From the NCBI GenBank assembly GCA_020831775.1, contig JAFIFZ010000079.1, forward strand, positions 124,001 through 188,000: DNA of 64,000 bases. The letters run 5' to 3'. The stretch comes from Phycisphaerales bacterium. GTDB lineage: Bacteria > Planctomycetota > Phycisphaerae > Phycisphaerales > UBA1924. The notes under the pieces are model-generated. The model had not been told where the DNA came from. It made no database searches and was given only the letters and a program-made list of their open reading frames with translations. Below are positions 34,289 through 43,564 of this stretch, one piece after another. The stretch's first letter is position 1; every line of letters starts with the position of its first letter. A program made the position numbers and the translations under genes.

Positions 34289-35257
34289 ATGAGCACCGAG
34301 CACACCATGACCGAGCCCAAGCCCGCCCTCCACCGCGATGTCTCCCCGGCCCCGACGCACGAGGTCAAGAGGGTCGCCCCCGAGACGCCCCTGCGCGACC
34401 TGATGGATGGCGACGCCCGGCGCGAGATCCGCGTCCACGAGCACGGGCTGATGGCCCTGGTCGATGTGATGCCCCGCCTTGCGCCCGAGGGCCAGACGGC
34501 CGACCAGGCGATCGTCCAGGCCGCGCGCGTCTCGTACGGCGCGGGCACCAAGAAGGTCAACGAGGACCGGGGGCTGATCCGCTACCTGCTGCGCCACCGG
34601 CACACGACCCCGTTCGAGATGGTCGAGTTCAAGTTCCACATCGCGATGCCGATCTTCATCGCCCGCCAGTGGATCCGCCACCGCACCGCGAATGTCAACG
34701 AGTACTCCGCCCGCTACTCGATCGTCCACGACCGCTTCTACCGCCCCGCCCGCGAGGGCGTCCGAAAGCAGTCGGCGACCAACCGCCAAGGCGGCGAAGA
34801 GTCCTTCAACCTCGCCGATCCCGCGCAAGCGAAGACCGCCGACGAGTACCTCGCGTACCTCGACGAGGTCGAGGCGCTGTACGCGAAGTACCAGCAGCTC
34901 AACAAGGCGGGCGTCAGCCGCGAGCTCGCCCGCATCGGCCTGCCCGTGAGCGTCTACACCGAGTGGTACTGGAAGTGCGACCTGCACAACATCCTGCGCT
35001 TCCTCTCGCTGCGGATCGACGCGCACGCGCAGCAGGAGATCCGCGACTTCGCCTCGGCGATGCTCCAGCTCATCGAGCCGATCGTCCCGCTGACCGTCGA
35101 GGCCTGGCGCGACTACGAGCTCGACTCGATCCGCTTGACCCGCCTGGAAATCGAAGCGATCCGCTCGATGCGCTCCGGGGGCGACCCAGAGCTCGCCACC
35201 GACAACAAGCGCGAGCGGGCCGAGTGGGCCGCCAAACGGGAGTCGCTGGGCCTCTAA
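34289..35257 (+). CDS. thyX: Flavin-dependent thymidylate synthase ThyX
   Basis: 322 residues, longer than many ThyX proteins because of a 35-residue N-terminal tail. The signature RHRTANVNEYS (RHR, seven residues, Ser) and following ARYS are present near residue 130. It methylates dUMP using methylene-THF, FAD and NADPH. The ATG at 34289 follows GCGGAG; an ORF start at 34190 is further upstream without support. It lies 33 nt before the MFS gene, so co-transcription is possible. Confidence 0.95.
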   Translation: MSTEHTMTEPKPALHRDVSPAPTHEVKRVAPETPLRDLMDGDARREIRVHEHGLMALVDVMPRLAPEGQTADQAIVQAARVSYGAGTKKVNEDRGLIRYLLRHRHTTPFEMVEFKFHIAMPIFIARQWIRHRTANVNEYSARYSIVHDRFYRPAREGVRKQSATNRQGGEESFNLADPAQAKTADEYLAYLDEVEALYAKYQQLNKAGVSRELARIGLPVSVYTEWYWKCDLHNILRFLSLRIDAHAQQEIRDFASAMLQLIEPIVPLTVEAWRDYELDSIRLTRLEIEAIRSMRSGGDPELATDNKRERAEWAAKRESLGL

Positions 35258-35276
35258 ATCGCTCGGGCCCGACGCC

Positions 35277-35282
35277 TATCGT
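35277..35282 (+). promoter_or_regulatory. Putative leaderless-type -10 element before the MFS gene
   Basis: TATCGT ends 8 nt before the ATG at 35291 and there is no Shine-Dalgarno sequence. It fits the hexamer-to-start pattern seen elsewhere in the window. Confidence 0.35.
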
Positions 35283-35290
35283 CGGCGTCC

Positions 35291-36598
35291 ATGCCCCCAG
35301 CCCCCCGGATCTTCCCCGGCTACACCGTCGCGGCCGCATCGACCGTCGCCTTCATCGCCACGGCCCCCGGCCAGACGATGCTGGTCTCGCAGCTCAATCT
35401 GCCGCTGCGCGAGGCCTTCGGCATCGACGAGCTGACGCTCAACGCCTCGTACACCATCGCGACCGTCCTCGCCTCCTTCCCGCTGGTGCTCGTCGGGGCG
35501 CTGACCGACCGCTTCGGCCCGCGGCGAATGATCGCGCTCATCGCCCTGGTCTACGGCCTCGGCTGCCTCGTCATGGCCGGGGCGCAGGGGCTGGTGACCG
35601 TCTTCCTCGCGTTCTTTCTGCTCCGCTTCCTCGGGCAGGGCGCGCTCGCCCTGGCCAGCCAGCACGCGGTGGCGATGTGGTTCCACCGCAAGCTCGGGCG
35701 CGTGCACGGGGTGAAGCAGGTGATCGTCTTCGGCGTCTGGTCCGTCTTCCCGCCCGTCTCGCTGCTGCTGATCGAATCGATGGGCTGGCGCTGGACCTAC
35801 GCCCTCTTTGCCCTGTTGATCTGGGTCACCGTCATCCCCGTCGCGCTGGTCTTCGTCCGCAACAAGCCCGAAGACCTCGGCCTGAACATGGACAACGACC
35901 CGCCCGACCCCGCGGCCGACCCGAGCTTCACCACGCCACCCGACCCCACCAGCGTCGGCCCCAACCCGCCCCGCCAGAGCGTCAAACCCCGCGAGCCCGC
36001 CTTCACCCTCAAGCAAGCCTCGCGGACGAGGGCGTACTGGACGCTCGCCGCGGCCTTCTTCCTCGCGCCGCTCATCGGCACCGGCTTTCTCTTCGACATG
36101 CAGCCGATCCTGGCGCAGCGGGGGCTGGGGGCCGGCGTCGCGGCCGCCGCGGTCAGCGTCTGGACGATCACCATGGCCGTGATGGCCCTGCCCGGGGGCG
36201 TGCTGGTCGACAAGGTCCGGCCCTCGGCCCTCATCTCTGTCGGCATGGGGATGATCGCCCTGAGTTCCGTCCTGCTCTGGATCGCTTCCAGCGCCGTCGG
36301 GGCGGGGGCGGCGATGGCGGCCTTCGCGGTCGGCCAGTCGCTCGTCGCCTCCTGCGGGACCGCGACCGCCGCACGCTACTTTGGCAGGACCCACCACGGA
36401 CGCATCCGCAGCTCGCTGACCCGGATCGGCGTGATCGGCACCGGGCTGGGCACGCTCTTCACCGGGGTCAGCGCGAGCCTGACCGGCGGGTACGAGGGGG
36501 CGATGCTCGCGTTCGTGATCCTCTGCGTCCCGGTCGTCCTGCTGGCGATGAGTCTGGACCGGCCGGAGGAGCCGACACGGGATGGGGCGGCGGGCTGA
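35291..36598 (+). CDS. Major facilitator superfamily transporter
   Basis: 435 residues with about 12 hydrophobic segments and the MFS motif GALTDRFGPRR between helices 2 and 3. A Pro-rich cytoplasmic loop (about 200-235) separates the two six-helix halves. The substrate cannot be inferred; organisation resembles the monocarboxylate/oxalate-formate antiporter type more than drug pumps (weak). It sits between thyX and methylisocitrate lyase, so a link to organic acid uptake is conceivable but unproven. Confidence 0.88.
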   Translation: MPPAPRIFPGYTVAAASTVAFIATAPGQTMLVSQLNLPLREAFGIDELTLNASYTIATVLASFPLVLVGALTDRFGPRRMIALIALVYGLGCLVMAGAQGLVTVFLAFFLLRFLGQGALALASQHAVAMWFHRKLGRVHGVKQVIVFGVWSVFPPVSLLLIESMGWRWTYALFALLIWVTVIPVALVFVRNKPEDLGLNMDNDPPDPAADPSFTTPPDPTSVGPNPPRQSVKPREPAFTLKQASRTRAYWTLAAAFFLAPLIGTGFLFDMQPILAQRGLGAGVAAAAVSVWTITMAVMALPGGVLVDKVRPSALISVGMGMIALSSVLLWIASSAVGAGAAMAAFAVGQSLVASCGTATAARYFGRTHHGRIRSSLTRIGVIGTGLGTLFTGVSASLTGGYEGAMLAFVILCVPVVLLAMSLDRPEEPTRDGAAG

Positions 36599-36632
36599 CA
36601 TCCACCCGGCTCGGCGAGCCGGGCCGCCCCGA

Positions 36633-36638
36633 TACGAT
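36633..36638 (+). promoter_or_regulatory. Leaderless-type -10 element before prpB
   Basis: TACGAT is followed by exactly 6 nt (TCGCCC) and the ATG at 36645; no Shine-Dalgarno sequence is present. Confidence 0.45.
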
Positions 36639-36644
36639 TCGCCC

Positions 36645-37550
36645 ATGAGCCAGACCCACGACGCCAGACCAACACCGGGACAACGCCTGCGCACCCTGCT
36701 CGACGCGGGTTGCGTCGCCATGCCCGGCGCCTTCAACGCCCTCGTTGCCCGCGCGATCGCCAGCGCCGGCTTTGACGCGTGCTATTTCTCTGGCGGGGCG
36801 ACCTCGGCCGCCAACGGCGTGCCCGATGTCGGCCTGCTCACACTCGACCACTTCGCGACCGAGATCCGCAAGGTCGCCGACGCGTCGGGCCTGCCCGTCC
36901 TCGCCGACGCCGACACGGGCTTCGGCGAGGAGGAGATGGTCCGCCGCACCGTCATCGAGTACGCGCGAGCCGGGGCCGCGGCCCTCCACCTTGAAGACCA
37001 GCAGTTCCCCAAGCGCTGCGGGCACCTCGACGGCAAGTCGCTCATCCCCGTCGAGCACTCAGCGAGCAAGATCCGCTGGGCGGCCAAGGCCGCGAAGGAG
37101 AGCGCCGACCCCGCGTTCATCGTCTGCGCCCGCACCGACGCGGCGGGCGTGGAGGGCTTCGACGCCGCGGTCGGCCGGGCCTTCGCCTACGCCGAGGCCG
37201 GCGCGGAAATGATCTTCCCCGAGGGCCTTCAGAGCGAGGCGGAATTCGCCCGCTTCGCCGAGGCGATGGGCGAGTTGGAGCGCTCGCCCTACCTGCTGGC
37301 CAACATGACCGAGTTCGGCAAGACCCCGATGCTCCCCCTGAGCAAGTTCGAGTCGATGGGCTACGCCTGCGTCATCTACCCCGTCACCACGCTCCGCATC
37401 GCGATGGGCGCCGTCGAGCGGGCGCTGGCGGTGCTCAAGGAGCAGGGCACTGCAGAGCCCCTGCTCGACGAGATGCAGAGCCGCAAGGGCCTGTACGAAC
37501 TGCTGGGCTACACGCCGGGCAAGCCCTGGGAGTTCCCGGGACGGTCCTGA
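36645..37550 (+). CDS. prpB: Methylisocitrate lyase (PEP mutase/isocitrate lyase family)
   Basis: 301 residues, the length of PrpB. The diagnostic loop PKRCGHLDGK near residue 125, the metal-binding ADADTGFG near residue 87 and the substrate-facing YFSGGATSAANG are all present. It cleaves 2-methylisocitrate to pyruvate and succinate in propionate degradation. prpD is absent nearby, but a short citrate synthase lies 1.7 kb away. Other members of the superfamily (oxaloacetate decarboxylase, carboxyvinyl-phosphonate mutase) are less likely because of the KRCGH signature. Confidence 0.88.
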   Translation: MSQTHDARPTPGQRLRTLLDAGCVAMPGAFNALVARAIASAGFDACYFSGGATSAANGVPDVGLLTLDHFATEIRKVADASGLPVLADADTGFGEEEMVRRTVIEYARAGAAALHLEDQQFPKRCGHLDGKSLIPVEHSASKIRWAAKAAKESADPAFIVCARTDAAGVEGFDAAVGRAFAYAEAGAEMIFPEGLQSEAEFARFAEAMGELERSPYLLANMTEFGKTPMLPLSKFESMGYACVIYPVTTLRIAMGAVERALAVLKEQGTAEPLLDEMQSRKGLYELLGYTPGKPWEFPGRS

Positions 37551-37717
37551 GCGGCGGGGACCCCCGCCGGACCCCCCGGGCACAAAAAAACAGCAAACTC
37601 CTGCGGATCACCGCAACACCTGACTAAACCCGAAGGTACACTTCTGCCTCACGCCCAGACCGACCGGTCCGTGTGAGGCCGATCGGCGGGCGCTCTTTTC
37701 ACGAGGAGACCCCCGAA

Positions 37718-38188
37718 ATGGCGACCGTGAACCCGATCCCCGCCGGATACCACACCGTCACGCCGTACATCACCGCGCCCGACGCACGCGCGCTCATGGC
37801 GTTCCTCAAGGACGCCTTCGGCGCCGAGCTCGGCGAGTGCCACTCCCGCCCCGACGGAAAGGTGATGCACGCCGAGGCCCGCATCGGCGATTCGTGGATC
37901 ATGATCAGCGACGCCTGCGAGAAGTCCGGCGGCAAGGGCAAGCCGGCCGGCATCTACCTCTATGTGCCCGAAGTCGACAAGACCTACAAGCGCGCGCTCG
38001 AGGCCGGCGCGACCTCGGTCATGGAGCCCGCGGACATGTTCTGGGGCGACCGGTTCTCGTCCGTCAAAGACAAGTGGGACAACGAGTGGCACATCAGCAC
38101 CCACATCGAGGATCTGACGCGCGAGGAGATCGACCAACGAGCCGCGGCCTTCGCCGAGCAGATGGCCAAGCAGGGCTCTGCCGGCTGA
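37718..38188 (+). CDS. VOC (glyoxalase/PhnB-like) family protein
   Basis: 156 residues; ATG at 37718 after CGAGGAG. The sequence shows two beta-alpha-beta-beta-beta modules of the vicinal oxygen chelate fold (TPYITAPDARALMAFLKDAFGAE and a second starting near GIYLYVPEVDKTY), and the typical PhnB/YdcE-like ending WGDRFSSVKDKWDNEWHIST. These small proteins usually lack a known substrate. Cytoplasmic. It converges on the PH-domain gene, 6 nt between stops. Confidence 0.85.
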   Translation: MATVNPIPAGYHTVTPYITAPDARALMAFLKDAFGAELGECHSRPDGKVMHAEARIGDSWIMISDACEKSGGKGKPAGIYLYVPEVDKTYKRALEAGATSVMEPADMFWGDRFSSVKDKWDNEWHISTHIEDLTREEIDQRAAAFAEQMAKQGSAG

Positions 38189-38194
38189 CGGGGC

Positions 38195-38980
38195 TTACCG
38201 CTTTTTGCCTTTGACCCTGGGCCCGCCGCCGACCTTTTCCGCCGAGGTCGGCACGACGCCCTGCAGCTCGGCCTTGACCAGCGCGTTGGCCTTGCTGTCG
38301 GCCTCGATGGTCAGGACGGTGTCGGTCCCGTCGTCGCGCTTGACGCCCTTGACGGTGTACGCGCCGGGGCCGTCGCTCTCCGGCGCAGGCTTCACGGCCT
38401 CGCCGGGGGGCGTGGACTTGTCGGCGTACAGCGACTGCGCTTCAGAGTGCACCGCGTGGCGGAAGCGCATCGGCTTGGCGATGGCGCCGTAGGTCGCGTA
38501 CGACCCGCCAGTCCCGACGATCGTGATCCGCCCGTAGCCGAGCACCCGCCCGAGAACCGACTGCGCCACCGAGACCGTTTCGAGCTGGCGGAGGGTGATC
38601 TCGAAGACCTTGCGCCGGATCAGCCCGGTCCGCATCACCACGCGCCGGGTCGTCACGGCGTACTCGTATGAGAAGAACGAACGCAGCCCGATGACAAACC
38701 GCAACGCCGCCAGCAACGCCACCCCGACCACCACCGCCCCGATCATCGTCCGAGCGTTCTGGGGCGTGACCGGCAAGGTCTCGCCCTCGCCCCAGAACTC
38801 GGCGGCATCAAGCTTGGCGACCACCCACGACGAGATGTCGCCCTGGAAGTACACCAGGGCCCCGCACCCCGCCAGCAGAATCAGCAGCCTCAGGATCGCA
38901 AACCAGGTGAACCACCAGTGCTTGCGAGCACGGAAGACAACCTTTTCGCCCTCGGTCAAGCTTTTCTTGATGTAGCTCAT
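38195..38980 (-). CDS. PH-domain (YdbS/bPH2-like) membrane protein
   Basis: 261 residues from the ATG at 38980 (MSYIKKSLTEGEKVVF). Two hydrophobic segments (about 25-43 and 72-92) are followed by a bacterial PH domain (about 100-180: YAVTTRRVVMRTGLIRRK, then LETVSVAQSVLGRVLGYG), the pattern of bPH2 membrane proteins. The C-terminal 80 residues are variable, Pro/Lys-rich and end in KGKKR. Function unknown. The ORF could extend upstream to 39085, but the residues there look non-coding. Confidence 0.85.
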   Translation of the reverse strand: MSYIKKSLTEGEKVVFRARKHWWFTWFAILRLLILLAGCGALVYFQGDISSWVVAKLDAAEFWGEGETLPVTPQNARTMIGAVVVGVALLAALRFVIGLRSFFSYEYAVTTRRVVMRTGLIRRKVFEITLRQLETVSVAQSVLGRVLGYGRITIVGTGGSYATYGAIAKPMRFRHAVHSEAQSLYADKSTPPGEAVKPAPESDGPGAYTVKGVKRDDGTDTVLTIEADSKANALVKAELQGVVPTSAEKVGGGPRVKGKKR

Positions 38981-39249
38981 GCTCTGCCTATGCGTTGAGA
39001 TTCGGAACGCGGGCGTCAGCATACCACGCGCGGCCTCGAAAGCACATGCGGAAATTCGCACGCCGACACGCAGCCCGAGTCCCACGCCGAGGTCGACCCT
39101 CCCGAACCCGGCGACGCCCGCCCCGATGCCTCCTTGCTAGCATCTTCTCCCCGGCCGAAGCGCCGGGCCCTGCCGAAGACCTGACGACGGCGGGAAGGCT
39201 GACATGACCCGGGCCGGACCCGGGACGACCCAGACCGGAGGGAAGACCG

Positions 39250-40407
39250 ATGACCACCGCGACCGCAGGCAAAGGGCTCGAAGGCATCACCGCAGGGGAC
39301 ACCGCCATCTGCGCCGTCGATCAGACGAGCCTGATCTACCGCGGCTACGAGATCGCCGACCTCGCCGAAAACGCCACCTTCGAGGAGGTCGCCTACCTCC
39401 TGCTCGAAGGTGAGAAGCCCGACGCCAAGCAGCTCAGCTTCTTCAAGGACGAGCTGATCGCCAACCGGGCGCTCGACCCGGTGACCATCAACTACCTGAG
39501 GGAAGCCGGCGCGATGATCCGCGAGGGCTCGGCGGTCCCGATGGATGTGCTCCGCACAGCCGTGAGCCTCCTGGCCAACCTCGACAACGAGTCGCAGGAG
39601 ATCAGCCGCGAGGCCAACATGCGCAAGGCCAAGCGCCTGCTCGCCAAGATCCCGACGATCATCGGGCACATGCAGAATGTGATCGACGGGAAGGACATCA
39701 TCGCGCGCGACACCGGTGGCGACGCCAACCTCTCCCACGCCGCCAACCTGCTCTACCTCATGACCGGCGAGCGCCCCAGCGACGAGGTGGCGCATGTCAT
39801 CGATGTCTCGCTGATCCTCTACGCCGAGCACGACTTCAACGCCAGCACCTTCGCGAGCCGCGTCATCGCCGCGACGCTCAGCGATATGCACGGCGCCGTC
39901 ACCGGCGCGATCGCCGCCCTCAAGGGCCCCCTCCACGGCGGCGCCAACGAGGCCGCCATGGAGATGCTCAAGGAGATCGACGCCTTCGTCTCCGCTGGCA
40001 AGGGATCCGTCGACGACTTCATGCACAAAGCCTTCGAGGAGAAGCGCAAGCTCATGGGCTTCGGCCACCGCGTCTACAAGAACGGCGACCACCGCGCCGG
40101 CATCCTCCACAAGCTCGGACGCGACATCGCCGAGAAGAAGGGCAAGGACGCGGTCAAGTGGTTCGACCTCGGCGAGAAGGTCCAGAAGATCATGCTCGAC
40201 GAGAAGAACATCTTCCCCAATGTCGACTTCCCCTGCGGCATGACCTACTTCGTCATGGGCATCCCCGTCCCGCAGTACACCCCGATCTTCGTCGCCTCCC
40301 GAATGTCCGGCTGGGCCGCCCACATCATGGAGCAGCACGAGAACAACCGCCTCATCCGCCCCGTCGCCAACTACACCGGCCCCAAGCTCCGCAAGTGGAA
40401 CGGCTGA
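39250..40407 (+). CDS. Citrate synthase family protein (citrate or 2-methylcitrate synthase)
   Basis: 385 residues, short type II-independent form as in CitZ/PrpC. Catalytic residues are visible: His229 (GPLHGGANE), His273 (GFGHRVYKN) and Asp326 (NVDFPCGMTY). YRGYEIADLAENATFEEVAYLLL is the usual N-terminal signature. GGAGGGAAG precedes the ATG. The proximity of prpB favours 2-methylcitrate synthase, but sequence alone cannot separate this from the TCA-cycle enzyme, so I give no symbol. Confidence 0.93.
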   Translation: MTTATAGKGLEGITAGDTAICAVDQTSLIYRGYEIADLAENATFEEVAYLLLEGEKPDAKQLSFFKDELIANRALDPVTINYLREAGAMIREGSAVPMDVLRTAVSLLANLDNESQEISREANMRKAKRLLAKIPTIIGHMQNVIDGKDIIARDTGGDANLSHAANLLYLMTGERPSDEVAHVIDVSLILYAEHDFNASTFASRVIAATLSDMHGAVTGAIAALKGPLHGGANEAAMEMLKEIDAFVSAGKGSVDDFMHKAFEEKRKLMGFGHRVYKNGDHRAGILHKLGRDIAEKKGKDAVKWFDLGEKVQKIMLDEKNIFPNVDFPCGMTYFVMGIPVPQYTPIFVASRMSGWAAHIMEQHENNRLIRPVANYTGPKLRKWNG

Positions 40408-40432
40408 GGGCAAAGGCGAAGACCGGTCGGGC

Positions 40433-41299
40433 TCAGTCCTCGACCTTCTTCATGATGAACAGATAGTTAAAGCCGCGCAGGTAGAAATTCTGCTCCTGCG
40501 CGGCTTTGTGCCAGTTGCCCCGCTTCAGCTTCGCGTTGTGGCGGATCACGCAGACGATGTCGACCGGCTCGAAGAAGTCTCGCATGATCGAGAACAGCTC
40601 GAAGCCGATCGGCATGAACTGCCCCGCCCCGCCCCCGGGCTCGCCCCGGCGCTTCCTCCACGAGTCGCTGACATACAGCGCCATGTATCGCCGGTTCTTC
40701 AAGACGCGGTGGATCTCGGCGATCACTTCCTCCATCGCCTCGTAGTACGCCTCGCCCGTCATCGCGCCTTCTTCTTGGTCGCTCTTTGGGGGGGCCTCGC
40801 CCGCGTCGAGCTTGCCGATGCAGCGCGGGTCGTCGGAGTAGTCGATGTGCGTCGAGTAGGGCGGATCGACGAACACGAAATCGGCAGACGATGTCTCCTG
40901 CGGGAGCTGGCGCGCGTCGGCCTTCGTGATGTCCGGACGGGTGGGCGCAAGGTCGTAGCCGACGCCCTTCCGCCCCAGGTCCGCCGCGACATCCAGCGTC
41001 GTGCCCGAGCCGCACATCGGATCGAGCACCGTGTCCCCCTCGCGCGTGTAGCGCTGCAGGAGTTGCCAGATCACCCACGACGGCGTCGCGCCGGCGTAGT
41101 TCGGATCGCCCTGCACCTCGCGCCCCGTCTCGGCGCTGTTGTAGTGCTGGCTCGGGTACTCCCACGCGGTCGTGGTCATCACGCGCAGCGGCGGCTTCTT
41201 GAAGCGGGGCCCCTTGCCCCCGCCCCGGGCCCCCGGCCTCCCGCCCTCACGCGGGCCTGCGCCACGCTCCCGGCGATCGGGTCCTTCCGTTTCGCTCAC
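40433..41299 (-). CDS. Putative SAM-dependent DNA methyltransferase (amino-MTase type)
   Basis: 288 residues from a GTG at 41299 that overlaps the upstream stop. SAM-binding motif I (DPMCGSGTT, about 95-103) precedes the catalytic DPPYST (about 149-154), the reverse of the order in common beta-class N6/N4 methylases. The first 40 residues are Gly/Arg/Lys-rich. No restriction endonuclease is adjacent, so it is a solitary enzyme; an RNA target is also possible given the I-then-DPPY order. Last gene of the ribF operon. Confidence 0.78.
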   Translation of the reverse strand: MSETEGPDRRERGAGPREGGRPGARGGGKGPRFKKPPLRVMTTTAWEYPSQHYNSAETGREVQGDPNYAGATPSWVIWQLLQRYTREGDTVLDPMCGSGTTLDVAADLGRKGVGYDLAPTRPDITKADARQLPQETSSADFVFVDPPYSTHIDYSDDPRCIGKLDAGEAPPKSDQEEGAMTGEAYYEAMEEVIAEIHRVLKNRRYMALYVSDSWRKRRGEPGGGAGQFMPIGFELFSIMRDFFEPVDIVCVIRHNAKLKRGNWHKAAQEQNFYLRGFNYLFIMKKVED

Positions 41300-42381
41300 G
41301 AGAGCGCCTCTTTCACCAGGCGGACGAGTTCCTTCTTGGCCTCGTCGATCGTGCCTTCGTACCTGGCGCCCGCGGCCTGGCGGTGACCGCCCCCGCCGAA
41401 AGCGGTCAATATCTCGTTCACCGCGATCGGGTCCTCGGCGCTCTTGCTCCGCATGCTGATCTTCGTCAGCGGACGGCCCTCGCCCTCGACCTCCGTCAGC
41501 ACCGCCGCGACCTCGACCCCCTCGATCGCCAGTGCGTAATCGGCCAGCCCGCCCGAGTCGCCGAGGCCCACGCCCGTTTCGTGCACATCCTTCGCCGCGA
41601 CGCTCAACAGCGCCAGGCGGTCGTCCAGGTGCAGCTCCATCCCGCTCAGCGCCCGCCCGACCAGCCGCAGTCGCCCCGAACGCTGGCGCTGCTCGGTCTC
41701 GCGGAACAGGCGGCTGTGGTCCGCGCCCGCCTCGATCAGGTCCGCCGCCGTCCGCAGCGCCCGAGCATCGACATTCGAGTGCTTGAACCAGCCCGTGTCG
41801 GTCGCGATCCCGAGAAACAGCGGCTCGGCCACGCCCGCCGGCAGCTTCGTGACCGACTCACGCTCCAAGAGCAAACGGCAGAGCTCCGCCACCAGCACAC
41901 AGACCGCCGCCGCCTTGGCGTCGATAAACCGACGCTCGGCCACATCCGGGTTGCCGTCGAGGTGGTGGTCGACGACCACCGTTCGATCCTCCCGGCCCTT
42001 GAGCAGGGGCGTCACGCTCTCGAGCTGGTTCCAGCTCCCCGTGTCGAGCACGACGATCGCATCGGGCTCGGTATCCTCGACGCCGTTCTCGTTGATCTTC
42101 GACGACGAGACCGCCTCGAACTCGTCGCTCTGGGCGATCGACTTGGTCCAGGTCGGCAGCGGGCCGTAGTACCACGCCTTGATGTGCGCCGGGTCGGCCC
42201 ACGAGCCCCCGATCAGGCGCAGCGTGCGCACAAGGGCGATCGTCGAGCCGATCGCGTCGCCGTCGGGCTTGGCGTGCGTGAGCACGCAGACACGACGGCG
42301 CGTCCGCAGCCACGAAGCGATCTCGTCGAGCGTCGCGCTGCTGGCATACCCCGCTTCTGCCCCGACCCTCGCCTCACTCAT
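41296..42381 (-). CDS. DHH family phosphoesterase (NrnA/oligoribonuclease-like)
   Basis: 361 residues. Metal-binding motifs are HAKPDGDAIGS (His36, Asp40, Asp42), VVLDTG (about 111), VVVDHH (Asp138, His139, His140), and a DHHA1 domain ending with GGGGHRQAAGA near residue 335. This matches NrnA-type enzymes that degrade nano-RNAs and/or pAp, or cyclic-di-nucleotide phosphodiesterases without the sensor domains. The ATG at 42381 overlaps the ribF end by 8 nt, so expression is coupled. Confidence 0.9.
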   Translation of the reverse strand: MSEARVGAEAGYASSATLDEIASWLRTRRRVCVLTHAKPDGDAIGSTIALVRTLRLIGGSWADPAHIKAWYYGPLPTWTKSIAQSDEFEAVSSSKINENGVEDTEPDAIVVLDTGSWNQLESVTPLLKGREDRTVVVDHHLDGNPDVAERRFIDAKAAAVCVLVAELCRLLLERESVTKLPAGVAEPLFLGIATDTGWFKHSNVDARALRTAADLIEAGADHSRLFRETEQRQRSGRLRLVGRALSGMELHLDDRLALLSVAAKDVHETGVGLGDSGGLADYALAIEGVEVAAVLTEVEGEGRPLTKISMRSKSAEDPIAVNEILTAFGGGGHRQAAGARYEGTIDEAKKELVRLVKEALS

Positions 42382-43381
42382 CACGCACCGCTCTTTCCTC
42401 GCCGCGAACGACGCCCGTCGCGCTGTGCGCACACCCGCACAGCCCCGAAGGCAACCCTTCCTCGGCCATCATCAGACAACGCCCGCAGTCCCGCTCCATC
42501 TGCCCCAGAAGCTCTTCGAGCGATCCGAAGACCGCCTGGTCGCGCACGAACCCGAGCAGCGACAGCCGGATCGTCCAGCCGTACTCGGGCAGCCCGGCGA
42601 TCTTGTCGCCATCGCGCTCGACCCCAAGCAGGTGCGCCTCGATCCGACGGCGATCGCCCCGGAAGTGCGGGTTGGTCCCGACGCTCACCGCGGCCGGGAC
42701 ATCCCTGCCGCCCGGCAGCACAGCACGCCCGGCGTACACCCCGTCGGCCGGCAGCAGGCAGGGCGTCGAGATGTTCGCGGTGGGATACCCGATCTTTCGC
42801 CCACGCCGGTCCCCCGTGACCACCTCGCCCTCGACCTCGTAGGGCCCGCCCAGCACCACCGCGGCGTCGACCACCCGCCCATGGGCGACCAGCCAGCGCA
42901 CGATCGTGCTCGACGCCCGCACCAGAGTGCAATCGCCCAGCGCCGCCTCGACCGGCTCGACCACCTCGACGCCGAAGCCCAATTGCGACCCGAGCCGACG
43001 CAGCACATCGATGTTGCCCGCCCGCATCCGCCCGAAATGGAAATCCGGCCCCTCGACGAACGACACCGCCCCATAAGTCTGCATCATCAGCCGCACGAAC
43101 GCCTCGGGCTCCAGGGAGAGCAGGTCGGGCGTCGGTTCGAGCTTCACCACGCGGTCGGCGCCGGCCTCGATGAGCAGCGCCTCACGCCGGGCGAAGGTCG
43201 TCAGCCGGGGCGGCTCGCGCCCAGGGGCGAGCACGCTGGCGGGGTGCGGGTCGAACGCCGCGGCGATCACCCCCGCCCCCTCCCGATCGGCGACCTCTCT
43301 GGCGCGCTCGACCAGCGCCCGGTGCCCGAGGTGGACACCGTCGAAGTTCCCGACCGTGATGACATTTCGGCCTGTCGCCAT
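42374..43381 (-). CDS. ribF: Bifunctional riboflavin kinase/FAD synthetase RibF
   Basis: 335 residues. The N-terminal FMN adenylyltransferase domain begins VGNFDGVHLGHRAL; the C-terminal riboflavin kinase domain has GRKIGYPTANI (about 200) and GVYAGRAV. It converts riboflavin to FMN and FAD. The ATG at 43381 follows GCGGAGC. A C-terminal extension of about 35 residues with three Cys (RDCGRCL, GLCGCAH) goes beyond the usual end. First gene of an overlapping three-gene operon. Confidence 0.93.
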   Translation of the reverse strand: MATGRNVITVGNFDGVHLGHRALVERAREVADREGAGVIAAAFDPHPASVLAPGREPPRLTTFARREALLIEAGADRVVKLEPTPDLLSLEPEAFVRLMMQTYGAVSFVEGPDFHFGRMRAGNIDVLRRLGSQLGFGVEVVEPVEAALGDCTLVRASSTIVRWLVAHGRVVDAAVVLGGPYEVEGEVVTGDRRGRKIGYPTANISTPCLLPADGVYAGRAVLPGGRDVPAAVSVGTNPHFRGDRRRIEAHLLGVERDGDKIAGLPEYGWTIRLSLLGFVRDQAVFGSLEELLGQMERDCGRCLMMAEEGLPSGLCGCAHSATGVVRGEERAVRDE

Positions 43382-43564
43382 GCAGCATGCTCCGCGTGGG
43401 AACAACCCTAGCAACCGCCGGGCCCGAACGCCGCATGCATCCGCCGATTCGGCCCCGACGGGCCTGAAGCGCAACCCGCCCACGGATACACTTTTGCACG
43501 CGGCTGCGCGCTCCGGGCGGGCCCCGCTGCACACCTCCACGCCGTTCTTCCCCGAGGCGATTCC

